Positions 43,783 through 52,859 of a DNA stretch of 64,000 bases are shown here, piece after piece. Both the position numbers and the translations under genes were made by a program. Source of the stretch: Paracoccus solventivorans (GTDB lineage Bacteria > Pseudomonadota > Alphaproteobacteria > Rhodobacterales > Rhodobacteraceae); the NCBI RefSeq assembly GCF_900142875.1, contig NZ_FRCK01000003.1, positions 359,938 through 423,937 of the forward strand, read 5' to 3'. Positions within the stretch are counted from its first letter, which is position 1; each line of letters starts with the position of its first letter. A model generated the notes under the pieces. It saw nothing but the letters and a program-made list of their open reading frames with translations. It was not told where the DNA came from and did no database searches.

Positions 43783-45630
43783 TCAGCCCCGCTCAGCCGC
43801 CTCCAGCCGTTCCAGCGCGTCCAGCCACAGCGCCTCGGCGCGGGGCAGGGCTTGCGTCGCCTCGGCGTGCTTGCGGCCCCATTTCTCGGCCTCGGCGGGG
43901 TCGTCGTAAAGCGCGGGGTCGGCCATTTTTTCGCTGATCTTTTCCAGCATGGCGGTCAGCTTTTCGACCCGCTCCTCGCCGCGCCGGACTTCGGCACGCA
44001 GTTCCAGGATCTCGTCGCGGCTGGCGCGTTTCGGTGCGGGTTTCGCCGCCTCGCGCGGGCGCTCGGGTTCGTCGGGGGTCAGTAGCGACCTGCGGTAGCT
44101 GTCGAGGTCGTCGGCATAGGGGCGCACCGCGCCGTCCGCGACCAGCCACAGCCGGTCCGCGACCAGTTCCAGCAGGTGCATGTCGTGGGATACCAGCACC
44201 ACCGCGCCGGTATAATCGTTCAGCGCCTCGGTCAGCGCCTCGCGCGATTCGATGTCCAGGTGGTTGGTCGGCTCGTCGAGAATCAGCAGATGCGGCGCGT
44301 CGATGGTGGCCAGCAGCAGCGACAGCCGCGATTTCTGCCCGCCCGACAGCGCACGCACCTTGGTGTCCGCCTGTGCCTCCATCAGTCCGAAGCCGGCCAG
44401 CCGGGCGCGCAGCCGCGCCGGGGCCTCGTCCGGGCGCAGGCGGCGGACGTGGTCCAGCGGGGTTTCGTCCAGCGACAATTCGTCCACCTGGTGCTGGGCG
44501 AAATACCCCACCCGCAGCTTGGACGAGCGCGCGACCGCCCCCTCCATCGCCGGCAGCCGCCCGGCCAGCAGCTTGGAGAGGGTGGATTTCCCCTGCCCGT
44601 TGCGGCCCAGCAGTGCGATGCGGTCGTCCTGGTCGATGCGCAGATTCAGCCGCCGCAGCACCGCGCGCTCGCCATAACCCGCCGAGACCCCGTCCAGCGA
44701 CAGGATCGGCGGCGACAGCTGGTCGGGCTGGGGGAAGGTGAAGCGGTGGAACTTCGCCTCTTCGGGGGCGGTGATCGGCTCCATCTTTGCCAGCGCCTTC
44801 AGGCGGGACTGGGCCTGCGCGGCCTTGCTGGCCTTGGCGCGGAAACGGTCCACGAAGCTTTGCAGATGGGCGCGGCGGGTCTCTTGCTTCTTGGCCTCGG
44901 CGGCCTGCAGGGCCCGGCGCTCGGCCCGGATGCGGGCGAAACTGTCGTAGCCGCCGGAATACAGCGTCAGCCTGCGGTCATCCAGGTGCAGGATCGACCC
45001 CACGGCCCGGTTCAGCAGCCCGCGGTCGTGGCTGATGACGATGACGGTATGGGGGTAGCGGGCCAGATACCCTTCGAGCCACAGCGCCCCTTCGAGGTCG
45101 AGGTAGTTCGTCGGCTCGTCCAGCAGCAGCAGGTCGGGACGCGCGAACAGCACCCCCGCCAGCGCCATGCGCATCCGCCAGCCGCCCGAAAAATCGCCGG
45201 TGGGCCGGGCCTGATCGGCGGGCGAGAACCCCAGCCCCTGCAGGATCGCGGCCGCGCGCCCCTCGGCCGACCAGGCGTCGATGTCGGCCAGCCTTGTCTG
45301 GATTTCCGCGATGCGGTGGGGGTCGCTGGCGGTGGCAGCCTCGGCCAGCAGCGCGTGACGTTCCGTGTCGGCGGCCAGCACCGTCTCCAGCACGCTGATC
45401 CCGGTCGCGGGCGATTCCTGCGCGACGCCGCCGATGCGGGCGCGGGCGGGCAGGGTGATGGCGCCGCCGTCCAGCGACAGCTCGCCCCGGATCAGCCGGA
45501 ACAGCGTGGTCTTGCCGGCGCCGTTCGGGCCGACCAGCCCGACCTTGTGCCCGTCCGGGATCACCGCGCTGGCGTTCTGGAACAGCGGCCGTCCGGCGAT
45601 GGAATAGGAGATGTCGTCGATGCGCAGCAT
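43783..45630 (-). CDS. ABC-F family ATPase (Uup/EttA-like)
   Basis: Soluble protein with two ABC domains and no membrane part; ABC-F proteins act on the ribosome. In 615 residues: first Walker A GPNGAGKTTLFRL, first signature FSGGWRMRMALAGVL, an inter-domain linker rich in Arg/Lys (QSFVDRFRAKASKAAQAQSR), second Walker A GRNGQGKSTLSKL, second signature LSGGQKSRLSLLLA, and a C-terminal coiled coil (ELRAEVRRGEERVEKLTAML). The coiled-coil tail resembles Uup. The ATG at 45630 (MLRIDDISYS) fits the family; no good Shine-Dalgarno is visible. Confidence 0.92.
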   Translation of the reverse strand: MLRIDDISYSIAGRPLFQNASAVIPDGHKVGLVGPNGAGKTTLFRLIRGELSLDGGAITLPARARIGGVAQESPATGISVLETVLAADTERHALLAEAATASDPHRIAEIQTRLADIDAWSAEGRAAAILQGLGFSPADQARPTGDFSGGWRMRMALAGVLFARPDLLLLDEPTNYLDLEGALWLEGYLARYPHTVIVISHDRGLLNRAVGSILHLDDRRLTLYSGGYDSFARIRAERRALQAAEAKKQETRRAHLQSFVDRFRAKASKAAQAQSRLKALAKMEPITAPEEAKFHRFTFPQPDQLSPPILSLDGVSAGYGERAVLRRLNLRIDQDDRIALLGRNGQGKSTLSKLLAGRLPAMEGAVARSSKLRVGYFAQHQVDELSLDETPLDHVRRLRPDEAPARLRARLAGFGLMEAQADTKVRALSGGQKSRLSLLLATIDAPHLLILDEPTNHLDIESREALTEALNDYTGAVVLVSHDMHLLELVADRLWLVADGAVRPYADDLDSYRRSLLTPDEPERPREAAKPAPKRASRDEILELRAEVRRGEERVEKLTAMLEKISEKMADPALYDDPAEAEKWGRKHAEATQALPRAEALWLDALERLEAAERG

Positions 45631-45822
45631 GGGGGGGGATTGCAGCAGCCGGCGGCATTCGTCAACGCGGCGCTTGTATTGCCGCCGCAAAGCGCCTAGG
45701 TAGGTCGGGCAACGTTATCTATCTGCTACCTGTCTTCGGTTACCCGGCTTCAGTATGCTTTTCGACTGACTGCGCCGGGCCATCGCATTTCCGCGGATGG
45801 CAACATGACAGGAGATCTCACG

Positions 45823-46029
45823 ATGGCCAACGGCACCGTGAAATGGTTCAACTCGACCAAAGGCTTCGGCTTCATCCAGCCGGAAAACGGCAACCGCGAC
45901 GTGTTCCTGCACGTCTCGGCGCTTGAGCGCGCGGGCCTGCACGCTCCGGCCGACGGGCAGAAAGTCAGCTACGAGCTGGAAAGCGGCCGCGACGGGCGCG
46001 AATCGGCGACGAACATCCAGTTCGTCTGA
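45823..46029 (+). CDS. Cold-shock domain protein
   Basis: Single-strand nucleic-acid chaperone of the CspA family, 68 residues. RNP1 is [11 protein letters not shown] and RNP2 is [17 protein letters not shown] lies eight bases before the ATG at 45823. The 190-bp gap to the divergent ABC-F gene allows a long leader, common for csp genes. Followed by a good terminator. Whether it is cold-induced cannot be read. Confidence 0.95.
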   Translation: MANGTVKWFNSTKGFGFIQPENGNRDVFLHVSALERAGLHAPADGQKVSYELESGRDGRESATNIQFV

Positions 46030-46062
46030 TCGCAGCGGTCCACGGACCTGCGACGATGATCG

Positions 46063-46089
46063 GGGCAGCCTTGACGGGCTGCCCTTTTT
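46063..46089 (+). terminator. Intrinsic terminator of the cold-shock gene
   Basis: GGGCAGCC/GGCTGCCC stem, TTGACG loop, five Ts at 46085-46089. Confidence 0.9.
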
Positions 46090-46210
46090 GCATTCCCGAC
46101 CTCGCGTCCCTGCCGTTGTCACCTTGCGCCCGCTGCCACGGGGTTTTCATCGCGCGGGGGGCATGATAGCCGCCCGGCCAATCGAACAACCTTCGGACCC
46201 GAGGAATCTC

Positions 46211-46633
46211 ATGGCCATCGAACGCACGCTTTCCATCATCAAGCCCGACGCCACCCGCCGCAACCTGACCGGCAAGATCAATGCCAAGTTCGAGGACGCG
46301 GGCCTGCGCATCGTCGCGCAGAAGCGCATCCACCTGTCGCCCGCCCAGGCCGGCAAGTTCTACGAAGTCCACAAGGACCGCCCCTTCTACGGCGAGCTGG
46401 TCGAGTTCATGGCCTCGGAACCCGTCGTGGTGCAGGTGCTCGAGGGCGAAAACGCCATCGCCAGGAACCGCGAAGTGATGGGCGCGACCAACCCCGCGCA
46501 GGCCGATGAAGGCACCATCCGCAAGGAGTTCGCGCTGTCGGTCGGCGAAAACTCGGTCCACGGCTCGGACGCCCCGGAAACCGCGGCGCAGGAAATCGCC
46601 TTCTTTTTCTCGGGGCTTGAACTGGTCGGCTGA
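46211..46633 (+). CDS. ndk: Nucleoside diphosphate kinase
   Basis: Balances nucleoside triphosphate pools by phosphate transfer through a phosphohistidine. The 140 residues carry the active-site His117 in [12 protein letters not shown] and the opening [18 protein letters not shown]. The length is standard. The ATG at 46211 follows GAGGAATCTC. Monocistronic with its own terminator. Confidence 0.98.
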   Translation: MAIERTLSIIKPDATRRNLTGKINAKFEDAGLRIVAQKRIHLSPAQAGKFYEVHKDRPFYGELVEFMASEPVVVQVLEGENAIARNREVMGATNPAQADEGTIRKEFALSVGENSVHGSDAPETAAQEIAFFFSGLELVG

Positions 46634-46661
46634 CCGCCTCGCATCCCCGGAAAGCTTCAGG

Positions 46662-46689
46662 GCCGCCCCCGCAACGGGGCGGCTTTCTT
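46662..46689 (+). terminator. Intrinsic terminator of ndk
   Basis: GCCGCCCC/GGGGCGGC stem with a six-base loop, followed by TTTCTT. The T-run overlaps the start of an interspersed element. Confidence 0.8.
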
Positions 46690-46745
46690 CTTCATCACTT
46701 AAATATCCTGGGGGAGCCGGCCTTGGCCGGCGGGGGCGAAGCCCC
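46684..46745 (-). repeat. Interspersed element between ndk and fabD
   Basis: Minus strand: GGGGCTTCGCCCCC hairpin, GGCCAAGGCCGG, then CCCAGGATATTTAAGTGATG followed by AAGAAGAAA. Long form with GC hairpins before the core. Confidence 0.75.
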
Positions 46746-46824
46746 GTTTTTTCCCCGGTTCCAATTGCCATGCCGCCCCCCGCCGGGCTATCCCGGCCCA
46801 AATGCAGCAGCTACGGGACCGATC

Positions 46825-47751
46825 ATGCGGGCTTTCGTCTTTCCGGGGCAGGGTGCCCAGACCATCGGCATGGGCCGCGCGCTGGCCGAGACCTGGCCCG
46901 CCGCCAAGGCCGTCTTTGACGAGGTGGACGAGGCGCTGGGCGAAAACCTCTCGGCGCTGATCTGGGAAGGCGACGCCGACACCCTGACCCTGACCCGCAA
47001 CGCCCAGCCGGCGCTGATGGCGACCTCGGTCGCGGCGATGCGCGCGCTGGAAGCCGAGGGCTTTGCCATCACCGACGCCGCCTATGTCGCCGGGCATTCG
47101 CTGGGCGAATATTCGGCGCTGTGTGCCGCCGGCGCGATCAGCCTGGCCGATACCGCAAGGCTGCTGCGCATCCGCGGCACCGCCATGCAGGATGCGGTGC
47201 CGGTGGGCGTCGGCGCCATGGCCGCGATCCTGGGGCTGGATCTGGCGCAGGTGGACGAGATCGCCCGCGAGGCGGCGGGGGACGAGGTCTGCCAGGCCGC
47301 CAACGACAACGACCCGGCGCAGGTGGTGATCTCTGGGCACAAGGCCGCGGTCGAACGCGCCGCGGCGCTGGCCAAGGAACGCGGCGCCAAGCGGGCGCTG
47401 ATGCTGCCGGTGTCCGCGCCCTTCCACTGCGCGCTGATGCAGCCCGCCGCCACCGTGATGGCCGAAGCGCTGGCCGGGGTCGATATCCACGAGCCCGCCG
47501 TGCCGCTGGTCGCCAATGTCCGCGCCGAGCCGGTGCTGCAGCCCGGCGCCATCCGGCAGCTGCTGGTGGAACAGGTCACCGGCGCCGTCCGCTGGCGCGA
47601 GTCGGTGCAGCTGATGGCCGGGCAGGGCGTCACCGAGTTCTGGGAAATCGGTGCCGGCAAGGCGCTGTCGGGGATGATCAAGCGCATTGCGCCGGGGGCC
47701 GTGACCCGGGCGATCGGGACGCCTGCGGATATCGAGGCGCTCAACGGTTGA
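46825..47751 (+). CDS. fabD: Malonyl-CoA:ACP transacylase
   Basis: Loads malonyl groups onto acyl carrier protein for fatty-acid synthesis. The 308 residues have the active-site serine 92 in AGHSLGEYSALCAAG, the opening AFVFPGQGAQTIGMG, and the second catalytic histidine in PVSAPFHCALM. The ATG at 46825 gives the canonical MRAFVFPGQG start. First of fabD-fabG-acpP, though a repeat element lies between fabD and fabG. Confidence 0.97.
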   Translation: MRAFVFPGQGAQTIGMGRALAETWPAAKAVFDEVDEALGENLSALIWEGDADTLTLTRNAQPALMATSVAAMRALEAEGFAITDAAYVAGHSLGEYSALCAAGAISLADTARLLRIRGTAMQDAVPVGVGAMAAILGLDLAQVDEIAREAAGDEVCQAANDNDPAQVVISGHKAAVERAAALAKERGAKRALMLPVSAPFHCALMQPAATVMAEALAGVDIHEPAVPLVANVRAEPVLQPGAIRQLLVEQVTGAVRWRESVQLMAGQGVTEFWEIGAGKALSGMIKRIAPGAVTRAIGTPADIEALNG

Positions 47752-47756
47752 GGCCG

Positions 47757-47808
47757 GACCGGGGCGCTGCCCCGGACCCCGGGATATTTCGAGACAGAAG
47801 ATGAGGCT
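47757..47808 (+). repeat. Interspersed element between fabD and fabG
   Basis: GGGGCGCTGCCCC hairpin, then ACCCCGGGATATTTCGAGAC and AGAAGATGAG. Its GATGAG box supplies the GAGG that serves as Shine-Dalgarno for fabG. Confidence 0.8.
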
Positions 47809-47812
47809 TTCG

Positions 47813-48550
47813 ATGTTTGATCTGACCGGGAAGAACGCTTTGGTCACCGGCGCCTCGGGCGGGATCGGCGCGGCCGTCGCCACGGCGCTGCACGCGGCGG
47901 GCGCGGCGGTGACGCTGTCGGGCACGCGCGAGGCGCCCTTGCAGGAGCTGGCCGCGCGGCTGGGGTCGCGCGCCCATGTGGTGACGGCGAATCTGGGCGA
48001 TGCGGCCGCGGTCGAGGCGCTGCCGAAACAGGCGGCGGCGGCGATGGGCTCGGTCGATATCCTGGTCAACAACGCCGGCATCACCCGCGACAATCTGTTT
48101 ATGCGGATGTCGGACGAGGAATGGGCGCAGGTGCTCGAGGTGAACCTGACCTCGTCCTTCCGGCTGGCGCGCGGGGTGCTGCGCGGGATGATGAAGGCGC
48201 GCTGGGGGCGGATCGTCTCGATCACCTCGGTGGTGGGGCAGACCGGCAACCCGGGGCAGGGCAATTACGCCGCCGCCAAGGCCGGGCTGGTCGGCATGTC
48301 GAAAAGCCTGGCCTATGAGGTCGCCAGCCGCGGCATCACCGTCAACTGCGTCGCCCCCGGCTTCATCGAGACGGCGATGACCGATGCGCTGAACGACGAG
48401 CAGAAATCGCGGATCCTTGGGCAGATTCCCGCCGGTCGCATGGGCCGCCCCGAGGAAATCGCCGCCGCGGTGCTGTATCTTTCCAGCACCGAGGCGGCAT
48501 ATGTCACCGGCGCTACGCTGCACGTCAACGGCGGCATGGCGATGGTTTGA
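47813..48550 (+). CDS. fabG: 3-oxoacyl-ACP reductase
   Basis: NADPH-dependent reduction of beta-ketoacyl-ACP. The 245-residue SDR protein has the cofactor loop TGASGGIGAAV at about residues 12-22, NNAG at 86-89 and the catalytic Ser138, Tyr152 and Lys156 in SITSVVGQTGNPGQGNYAAA then K. FabG identity is supported by neighbours fabD and acpP. The ATG at 47813 (MFDLTGK) is preferred over one four codons upstream, with GAGG six bases before it, inside a repeat element. Confidence 0.96.
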   Translation: MFDLTGKNALVTGASGGIGAAVATALHAAGAAVTLSGTREAPLQELAARLGSRAHVVTANLGDAAAVEALPKQAAAAMGSVDILVNNAGITRDNLFMRMSDEEWAQVLEVNLTSSFRLARGVLRGMMKARWGRIVSITSVVGQTGNPGQGNYAAAKAGLVGMSKSLAYEVASRGITVNCVAPGFIETAMTDALNDEQKSRILGQIPAGRMGRPEEIAAAVLYLSSTEAAYVTGATLHVNGGMAMV

Positions 48551-48688
48551 CGGGGCGCGCGAAACCGGTTGCGGATCACGACCGCGTTGCTATATCCCCA
48601 CTTCAAGGCCGTCGGGACCCGCCCGCGGCTTGTCGCCGGGTCCGCCCGGCTGCATCCGGGCGGAGTGCCCGTAACTGAGGAACGAGAC

Positions 48689-48925
48689 ATGAGCGACATC
48701 GCTGATCGCGTGAAGAAGATCGTTGTCGAGCATCTGGGCGTCGAAGAGGAAAAGGTCACCGAGACCGCCTCGTTCATCGACGATCTGGGCGCCGATTCGC
48801 TGGACACCGTCGAGCTGGTCATGGCCTTCGAGGAAGAGTTCGGCATCGAGATTCCCGATGACGCGGCCGAGACGATCCAGACCTTCGGCGACGCCGTGAA
48901 GTTCATCCAGCAGGCCACTGCCTGA
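48689..48925 (+). CDS. acpP: Acyl carrier protein
   Basis: Carries growing acyl chains on a 4'-phosphopantetheine attached to Ser37 in [19 protein letters not shown]. The 78-residue acidic protein is full length. GAGGA lies eight bases before the ATG at 48689. The 138-bp gap to fabG allows its own promoter. A terminator follows. Confidence 0.98.
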   Translation: MSDIADRVKKIVVEHLGVEEEKVTETASFIDDLGADSLDTVELVMAFEEEFGIEIPDDAAETIQTFGDAVKFIQQATA

Positions 48926-48953
48926 TCGCGGACCACCATGTCCGGCATTTCCG

Positions 48954-48981
48954 AACGGCGTCCCTGCGGGGGCGCCGTTTT
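48954..48981 (+). terminator. Intrinsic terminator of acpP
   Basis: AACGGCG/CGCCGTT outer stem, inner CCC/GGG pairs with a small bulge, then TTT before CGC. Good fit to a Rho-independent terminator. Confidence 0.8.
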
Positions 48982-49068
48982 CGCATGGGGGCCATGCGGC
49001 CAGCGGGTGGAACCATTGCCGCAACCCCATGTTGTCCTTGCGAAGATGTTCACCGCAAGGAGACCGAG

Positions 49069-49542
49069 ATGGCTGTGAAGCTGGCCGGGCTGGAAGACAA
49101 CGCCCGCAAGACCGCGATCACCGAACTGCAAGCCTGCATGAGCGACGGGCTGGCGCTGTCGATGGCGCTGAAACAGGCGCATTGGAACATGCGCGGCCCC
49201 AATTTCATCGCGGTGCACGAGCTGATGGACCAGGTCAAGGCGCGGCTGGACCCCGGCGTCGACGCGATGGCCGAGCGCATCCAGCAGCTGGACGGCACCG
49301 CCGTCGGCACCGTTGAGGAGGTCGCCAAGGCTACGGCGCTGCCGCCCTATCCGACCGACGTGACCAAGGTCGCCGACCATCTCAAGGAGGTGTCGGCCCG
49401 GATGCGCGCCCTGGGTGAACGGCTGCGCGGCGCAATCGACACGGTGGACGAGGCCGGCGACGCAGACAGCGCCGACATCCTGACCGAGGTCTCGCGCCAG
49501 GTCGACAAGGACCTGTGGTTCATCCAGTCGCATCTGGACTGA
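49069..49542 (+). CDS. dps: Dps family ferritin-like DNA-protecting protein
   Basis: Stores iron and protects DNA in starvation or oxidative stress; forms dodecamers. The 157-residue four-helix protein has the ferroxidase-site segment KQAHWNMRGPNFIAVHELMD (His38) and a C-terminal ESRQVDKDLWFIQSHL-like helix (here VSRQVDKDLWFIQSHLD). AAGGAG precedes the ATG at 49069. Stress-responsive control (for example by an OxyR-type regulator) is expected but no site is obvious. Confidence 0.92.
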   Translation: MAVKLAGLEDNARKTAITELQACMSDGLALSMALKQAHWNMRGPNFIAVHELMDQVKARLDPGVDAMAERIQQLDGTAVGTVEEVAKATALPPYPTDVTKVADHLKEVSARMRALGERLRGAIDTVDEAGDADSADILTEVSRQVDKDLWFIQSHLD

Positions 49543-49555
49543 CGCAGTTCTTGGC

Positions 49556-49700
49556 CGCGGCAGCGGCTTCGGGCGGTCTCGAATATCCTCGGGTCTGGCG
49601 AACGCCCGGAAACGGTTCGGTGGACCGTTTCAGTGAGCCAAGGGGCAGAGCCCGACAGGCCGCAGGCCGCGCGGGGCAGACAGCCCCCCGTCGCAACGCT
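49556..49700 (-). repeat. Long interspersed repeat between dps and the BMP operon
   Basis: On the minus strand: GGGGGGCTGTCTGCCCC, then CACTGAAACGGTCCACCGAA, CCGTTTC, and ACCCGAGGATATTCGAGACC. These are the blocks found inside recO, in the same order. GAAACGGT and ACCGTTTC form a perfect 8-bp inverted repeat around seven bases. It fills the gap between two convergent genes. Confidence 0.8.
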
Positions 49701-49728
49701 GCAAGGGCCGCTACGCTCGGGGCGAACG

Positions 49729-49759
49729 AAAAAGGGCGGACCGCGATGGCCCGCCCTTT
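49729..49759 (-). terminator. Intrinsic terminator of the BMP transporter operon
   Basis: AAAGGGCGG/CCGCCCTTT stem with an 11-base loop. On the minus strand it is followed by a T-run (CCCTTTTTCG). Ends the operon 20 bp after the substrate-binding gene. Confidence 0.85.
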
Positions 49760-49778
49760 CTGCATTCCCTCTGCTCGA

Positions 49779-50879
49779 TCAGCGCGGGATCTGGGCGGTG
49801 ATCCCCTCGACGAAGAAATCCATCGACGCCAGCTCTTCGTCGGTGGGGGTCTGGCCCTCGGCCAACCAGGCGCTGCCGTCCTGCTTGTTCAGCGGCCCGG
49901 TGAACGGGTGATAGCCGCCGGCGATCTGGTCGCGCACGGCCTCGGCTGCTTCCTTGACCTCGGCGGGGACTGCCTCGGTGATCTCGCCGATGCCGACCTC
50001 GCCGTCCTTGATCCCCAGCCAGACGCCGTGCGAGGCCCAGGTGCCGTCCAACACCTCGCCCACGCGCTTGATGTAATAGGGCTCCCAGTTGTCGATGATG
50101 GCGCTGACCCGGGGGGTGGGCTTGAACGCCGCCATGTCCGAGGCCTGGCCAAAGCCGATGCCGCCCTTTTCCTGCAGCTTGGCCAGCGGGGCGGTGGAAT
50201 CGGTGTGCTGCAGGATCACGTCCACGCCCTCGGCCAGCAGCGCCGATGCGGCGTCGGCCTCTTTCGCGGGGTCGAACCAGGTATAGGCCCAGACCACCTT
50301 CAGCTCGACATCCGGGTTCACCTTGCGGGCGTGGATGAAGGTCGAGTTGATGCCCTGCATCACCTCGGGGATCGGGAACGAGCCGATGAAGCCGATCTTG
50401 TTGGTCTTGGTCATCATCCCGGCGATGGTGCCCATGACGGCGCGGCCTTCGTAGAAGCGGGCGTCATAGGTGGCGACGTTCTCGGCGCGCTTGTAGCCGG
50501 TGGCGTGCTCGAACTTCACGTCGGGGAACTTGGCGGCGGTGTTGATCACCGCGTCCATGAAGCCGAAGCTGGTGGCGAAGATCAGCTTGTTGCCGGCCAG
50601 CGCCAGCTGGGTCAGCGCGCGCTCGGCATCGGCGCCCTCGGGGACGTTCTCGATATAGCTGGTCTCGATCCGGTCGCCGAAATGCGCCTCGATCGCCTTG
50701 CGGCCCAGGTCGTGCTGATAGGACCAGCCGCCGTCGCCGACCGGGCCGACATAGATGAACCCGACCTTGAGCTTTTCGCCCTCGGGGATGGGGGTGCCCT
50801 GCGCCCGTGCCGGCAGGGGGGGCAGCATCGCCATCAGCGCCAGTGCGGCGGCCGAGGCCAAAAGGGTTCTGCGGTTCAT
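49779..50879 (-). CDS. BMP family nucleoside/purine substrate-binding protein
   Basis: Periplasmic binding component of a BMP-type ABC importer (Bmp/Med family), which usually takes up nucleosides or purines. A signal peptide (MNRRTLLASAAALALMAMLP, cleavage likely after ARA) precedes the mature domain with KVGFIYVGPVGDGGWSYQHD and later EVMQGINSTFIHARKVNPD. No lipobox cysteine, so soluble in the periplasm. Last gene of a four-gene operon read from 54366: ATPase, permease, permease, binding protein. 366 residues. Confidence 0.92.
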   Translation of the reverse strand: MNRRTLLASAAALALMAMLPPLPARAQGTPIPEGEKLKVGFIYVGPVGDGGWSYQHDLGRKAIEAHFGDRIETSYIENVPEGADAERALTQLALAGNKLIFATSFGFMDAVINTAAKFPDVKFEHATGYKRAENVATYDARFYEGRAVMGTIAGMMTKTNKIGFIGSFPIPEVMQGINSTFIHARKVNPDVELKVVWAYTWFDPAKEADAASALLAEGVDVILQHTDSTAPLAKLQEKGGIGFGQASDMAAFKPTPRVSAIIDNWEPYYIKRVGEVLDGTWASHGVWLGIKDGEVGIGEITEAVPAEVKEAAEAVRDQIAGGYHPFTGPLNKQDGSAWLAEGQTPTDEELASMDFFVEGITAQIPR

Positions 50880-50904
50880 CGGAGTCTCCTCTGTCGGGTC
50901 GTTG

Positions 50905-51786
50905 TCATCTTGTAGCGTGGAACGGCCGCCCCAGCGAGCCGGGCGCGGCGCTGCCGCGGCCGCGGTATTTCTGCCGCGCGGATATGATCACCAGCACGAC
51001 GATCGTGGCAAGATAGGGCGCCATGCTGAGCAGCTGCACCGGCACCGCCACCCCGGCCGCCTGCAGCCGCAGCTGCAGCACGGCGACGCCGCCGAACAGC
51101 CAGGCCCCGGCCAGCACGCCCCACGGGCTCCACCCCGCAAAGACCACGATGGCCAGCGCGATCCAGCCGGCGCCGGCGGTCATGCCCTCGGTCCATTGCA
51201 GCACGGTGGCGATCGAGACATAGGCGCCGCCGATCCCGGCCATGGCGCCGCCGATGGCGATGGCCACCAGCCGCACCAGCCGCACCTTGTAGCCAAGCGC
51301 ATGGGCGGCGTCGTGGTTTTCGCCGACCCCGCGCAGGATCAGCCCGCGGCGGGTGCGGTTCAGCACGAACCAGGTCAGCGGCACCAGCGCCAGCCCCAGC
51401 CAGATCGCCCAGTTCACCCCCAGCGGCCCGCCGGGCATCGAGGGTGCTTTCACGCCCTCGTACGGGCGGCCGAACATCGCGGTCAGCCCCAGCCCGAACA
51501 TGGTCAGCGCCAGCCCGGTGGCGACCTGATTGGTCAGCAGATACTGGGTCAGCACCCCGAAGATCAGCGAGATCGCCGCCCCCGCGGCTGCCCCCGCGAC
51601 AAAGCCGGCCAGCGGGCTGCCGGTGGCATGGGCGGCGGCAAAGCCTGCCAGCGCGCCGGTGATCATCATCCCCTCGACGCCCAGGTTCAGTACGCCCGAG
51701 CGCTCGGCAATGGCCTCGCCCAGGGCGGCGAACAGGATCGGGGTGGCCGCCGACATCAGCAGCAGCAAGGTGGTCCAGCCGATCAT
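50905..51786 (-). CDS. ABC transporter permease, BMP-type importer
   Basis: Inner-membrane permease of 293 residues with about eight hydrophobic segments and the BPD_transp_2 pattern: RSGVLNLGVEGMMITGALAG near the N terminus and the EAA-like loop LRGVGENHDAAHALGYKVRL. It overlaps the preceding permease by 4 bp. Probably pairs with that permease to form the channel. Confidence 0.92.
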   Translation of the reverse strand: MIGWTTLLLLMSAATPILFAALGEAIAERSGVLNLGVEGMMITGALAGFAAAHATGSPLAGFVAGAAAGAAISLIFGVLTQYLLTNQVATGLALTMFGLGLTAMFGRPYEGVKAPSMPGGPLGVNWAIWLGLALVPLTWFVLNRTRRGLILRGVGENHDAAHALGYKVRLVRLVAIAIGGAMAGIGGAYVSIATVLQWTEGMTAGAGWIALAIVVFAGWSPWGVLAGAWLFGGVAVLQLRLQAAGVAVPVQLLSMAPYLATIVVLVIISARQKYRGRGSAAPGSLGRPFHATR

Positions 51787-52859
51787 TTCGTTCCCCTCCA
51801 GCGCAGGCGGTACCGGGTCAGCGTGTCGAAGCCCAGCAGGAAGAACAGCAGCATCCCCTGGAACACCTGCACGGTGGCGGCGGGCAGCTGCAGCATCAGC
51901 TGTGCGAGCTCGCCGCCGATATAGGTCAGCGCCAGCAGCAGCCCGGCCAGCAGGATCCCCAGCGGATGCAGCCGGCCCAGGAACGCCACGATGATGGCGG
52001 TGAAGCCGTAGCCCGATCCGAAGCTGTCGGTGATCTGCCCGCCGGGGCCCGAGACCTCGAAGAGCCCCGCCATCCCGGCCAGCGCGCCCGACAGGCCAAG
52101 GCAGAACGCCACCAGCGTTTCAGGGCGCACGCCGGCAAAGCGCGCGGCCCGCGGCGCCAGCCCGGCCACGCGGATGCGGAAACCGCGAATATGGCGGCTC
52201 ATCAGGAACCAGGTGGCCAGCACCGCCAGCGCCGCGGCGACCACCCCCCAATGCGCGCCGGTGCCCGCCATCAGTTCCGGGTTCGCGGCCGAGGGGTAAT
52301 GCTGCAGGTTGCGCGAGCCGGGCATCCCGAAGCCCTCGGGGCTGCGCATCGGGCCGAACGCCATCCACGCCGCCACCCGCTGCGCCACATAGACCAGCAT
52401 CAGCGACACCAGGATTTCCGAGGCCCCCGTCCAGTTGCGCAGGGTCGCCGGGATCATCCCCCAGGCCCAGCCCCCGGCTGCGCCCGCCAGCACCATGGCC
52501 GGAAAGATCCACGCCCCTTCGGCCGGATAGGCGGCCAGCGCCACCGCCGCGCCGCAGATGCCGCCGATGATGTATTGCCCCTCGGCCCCGATGTTCCAGA
52601 TGCCGGCGCGGAAGCCGATGGCGAGGCCCGATGCGATCAGGATCAGCGGCCCGGCCTTGACCAGCAGCTGCGGGCGGGAATAGCCCGAGGCGGGGCCGAA
52701 CAGCGGGTCCCAGAAGATGGTGCGGATCGAGGCCACCGGGTCGAAACCCATCAGCGCGAACAGCACGCCCCCCGCCACCATCGTCGCCACCACCGCCATC
52801 AGCGGAGAGGCGACGGCCAGCCACCACGGCGTCGCGGCCCGGGGTTCAAGCCGCAACAT
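51783..52859 (-). CDS. ABC transporter permease, BMP-type importer
   Basis: Inner-membrane permease of 358 residues, same family as the next gene but longer. Family segment: GFRAGIWNIGAEGQYIIGGI, and later VAGLAPRAARFAGVRPETLV as the ATPase-contact loop. Multiple hydrophobic helices throughout. I chose the ATG at 52859 with GGAGG six bases upstream; an in-frame ATG six codons earlier is also present. Overlaps the end of the ATPase gene by 14 bp. Confidence 0.92.
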   Translation of the reverse strand: MLRLEPRAATPWWLAVASPLMAVVATMVAGGVLFALMGFDPVASIRTIFWDPLFGPASGYSRPQLLVKAGPLILIASGLAIGFRAGIWNIGAEGQYIIGGICGAAVALAAYPAEGAWIFPAMVLAGAAGGWAWGMIPATLRNWTGASEILVSLMLVYVAQRVAAWMAFGPMRSPEGFGMPGSRNLQHYPSAANPELMAGTGAHWGVVAAALAVLATWFLMSRHIRGFRIRVAGLAPRAARFAGVRPETLVAFCLGLSGALAGMAGLFEVSGPGGQITDSFGSGYGFTAIIVAFLGRLHPLGILLAGLLLALTYIGGELAQLMLQLPAATVQVFQGMLLFFLLGFDTLTRYRLRWRGTK

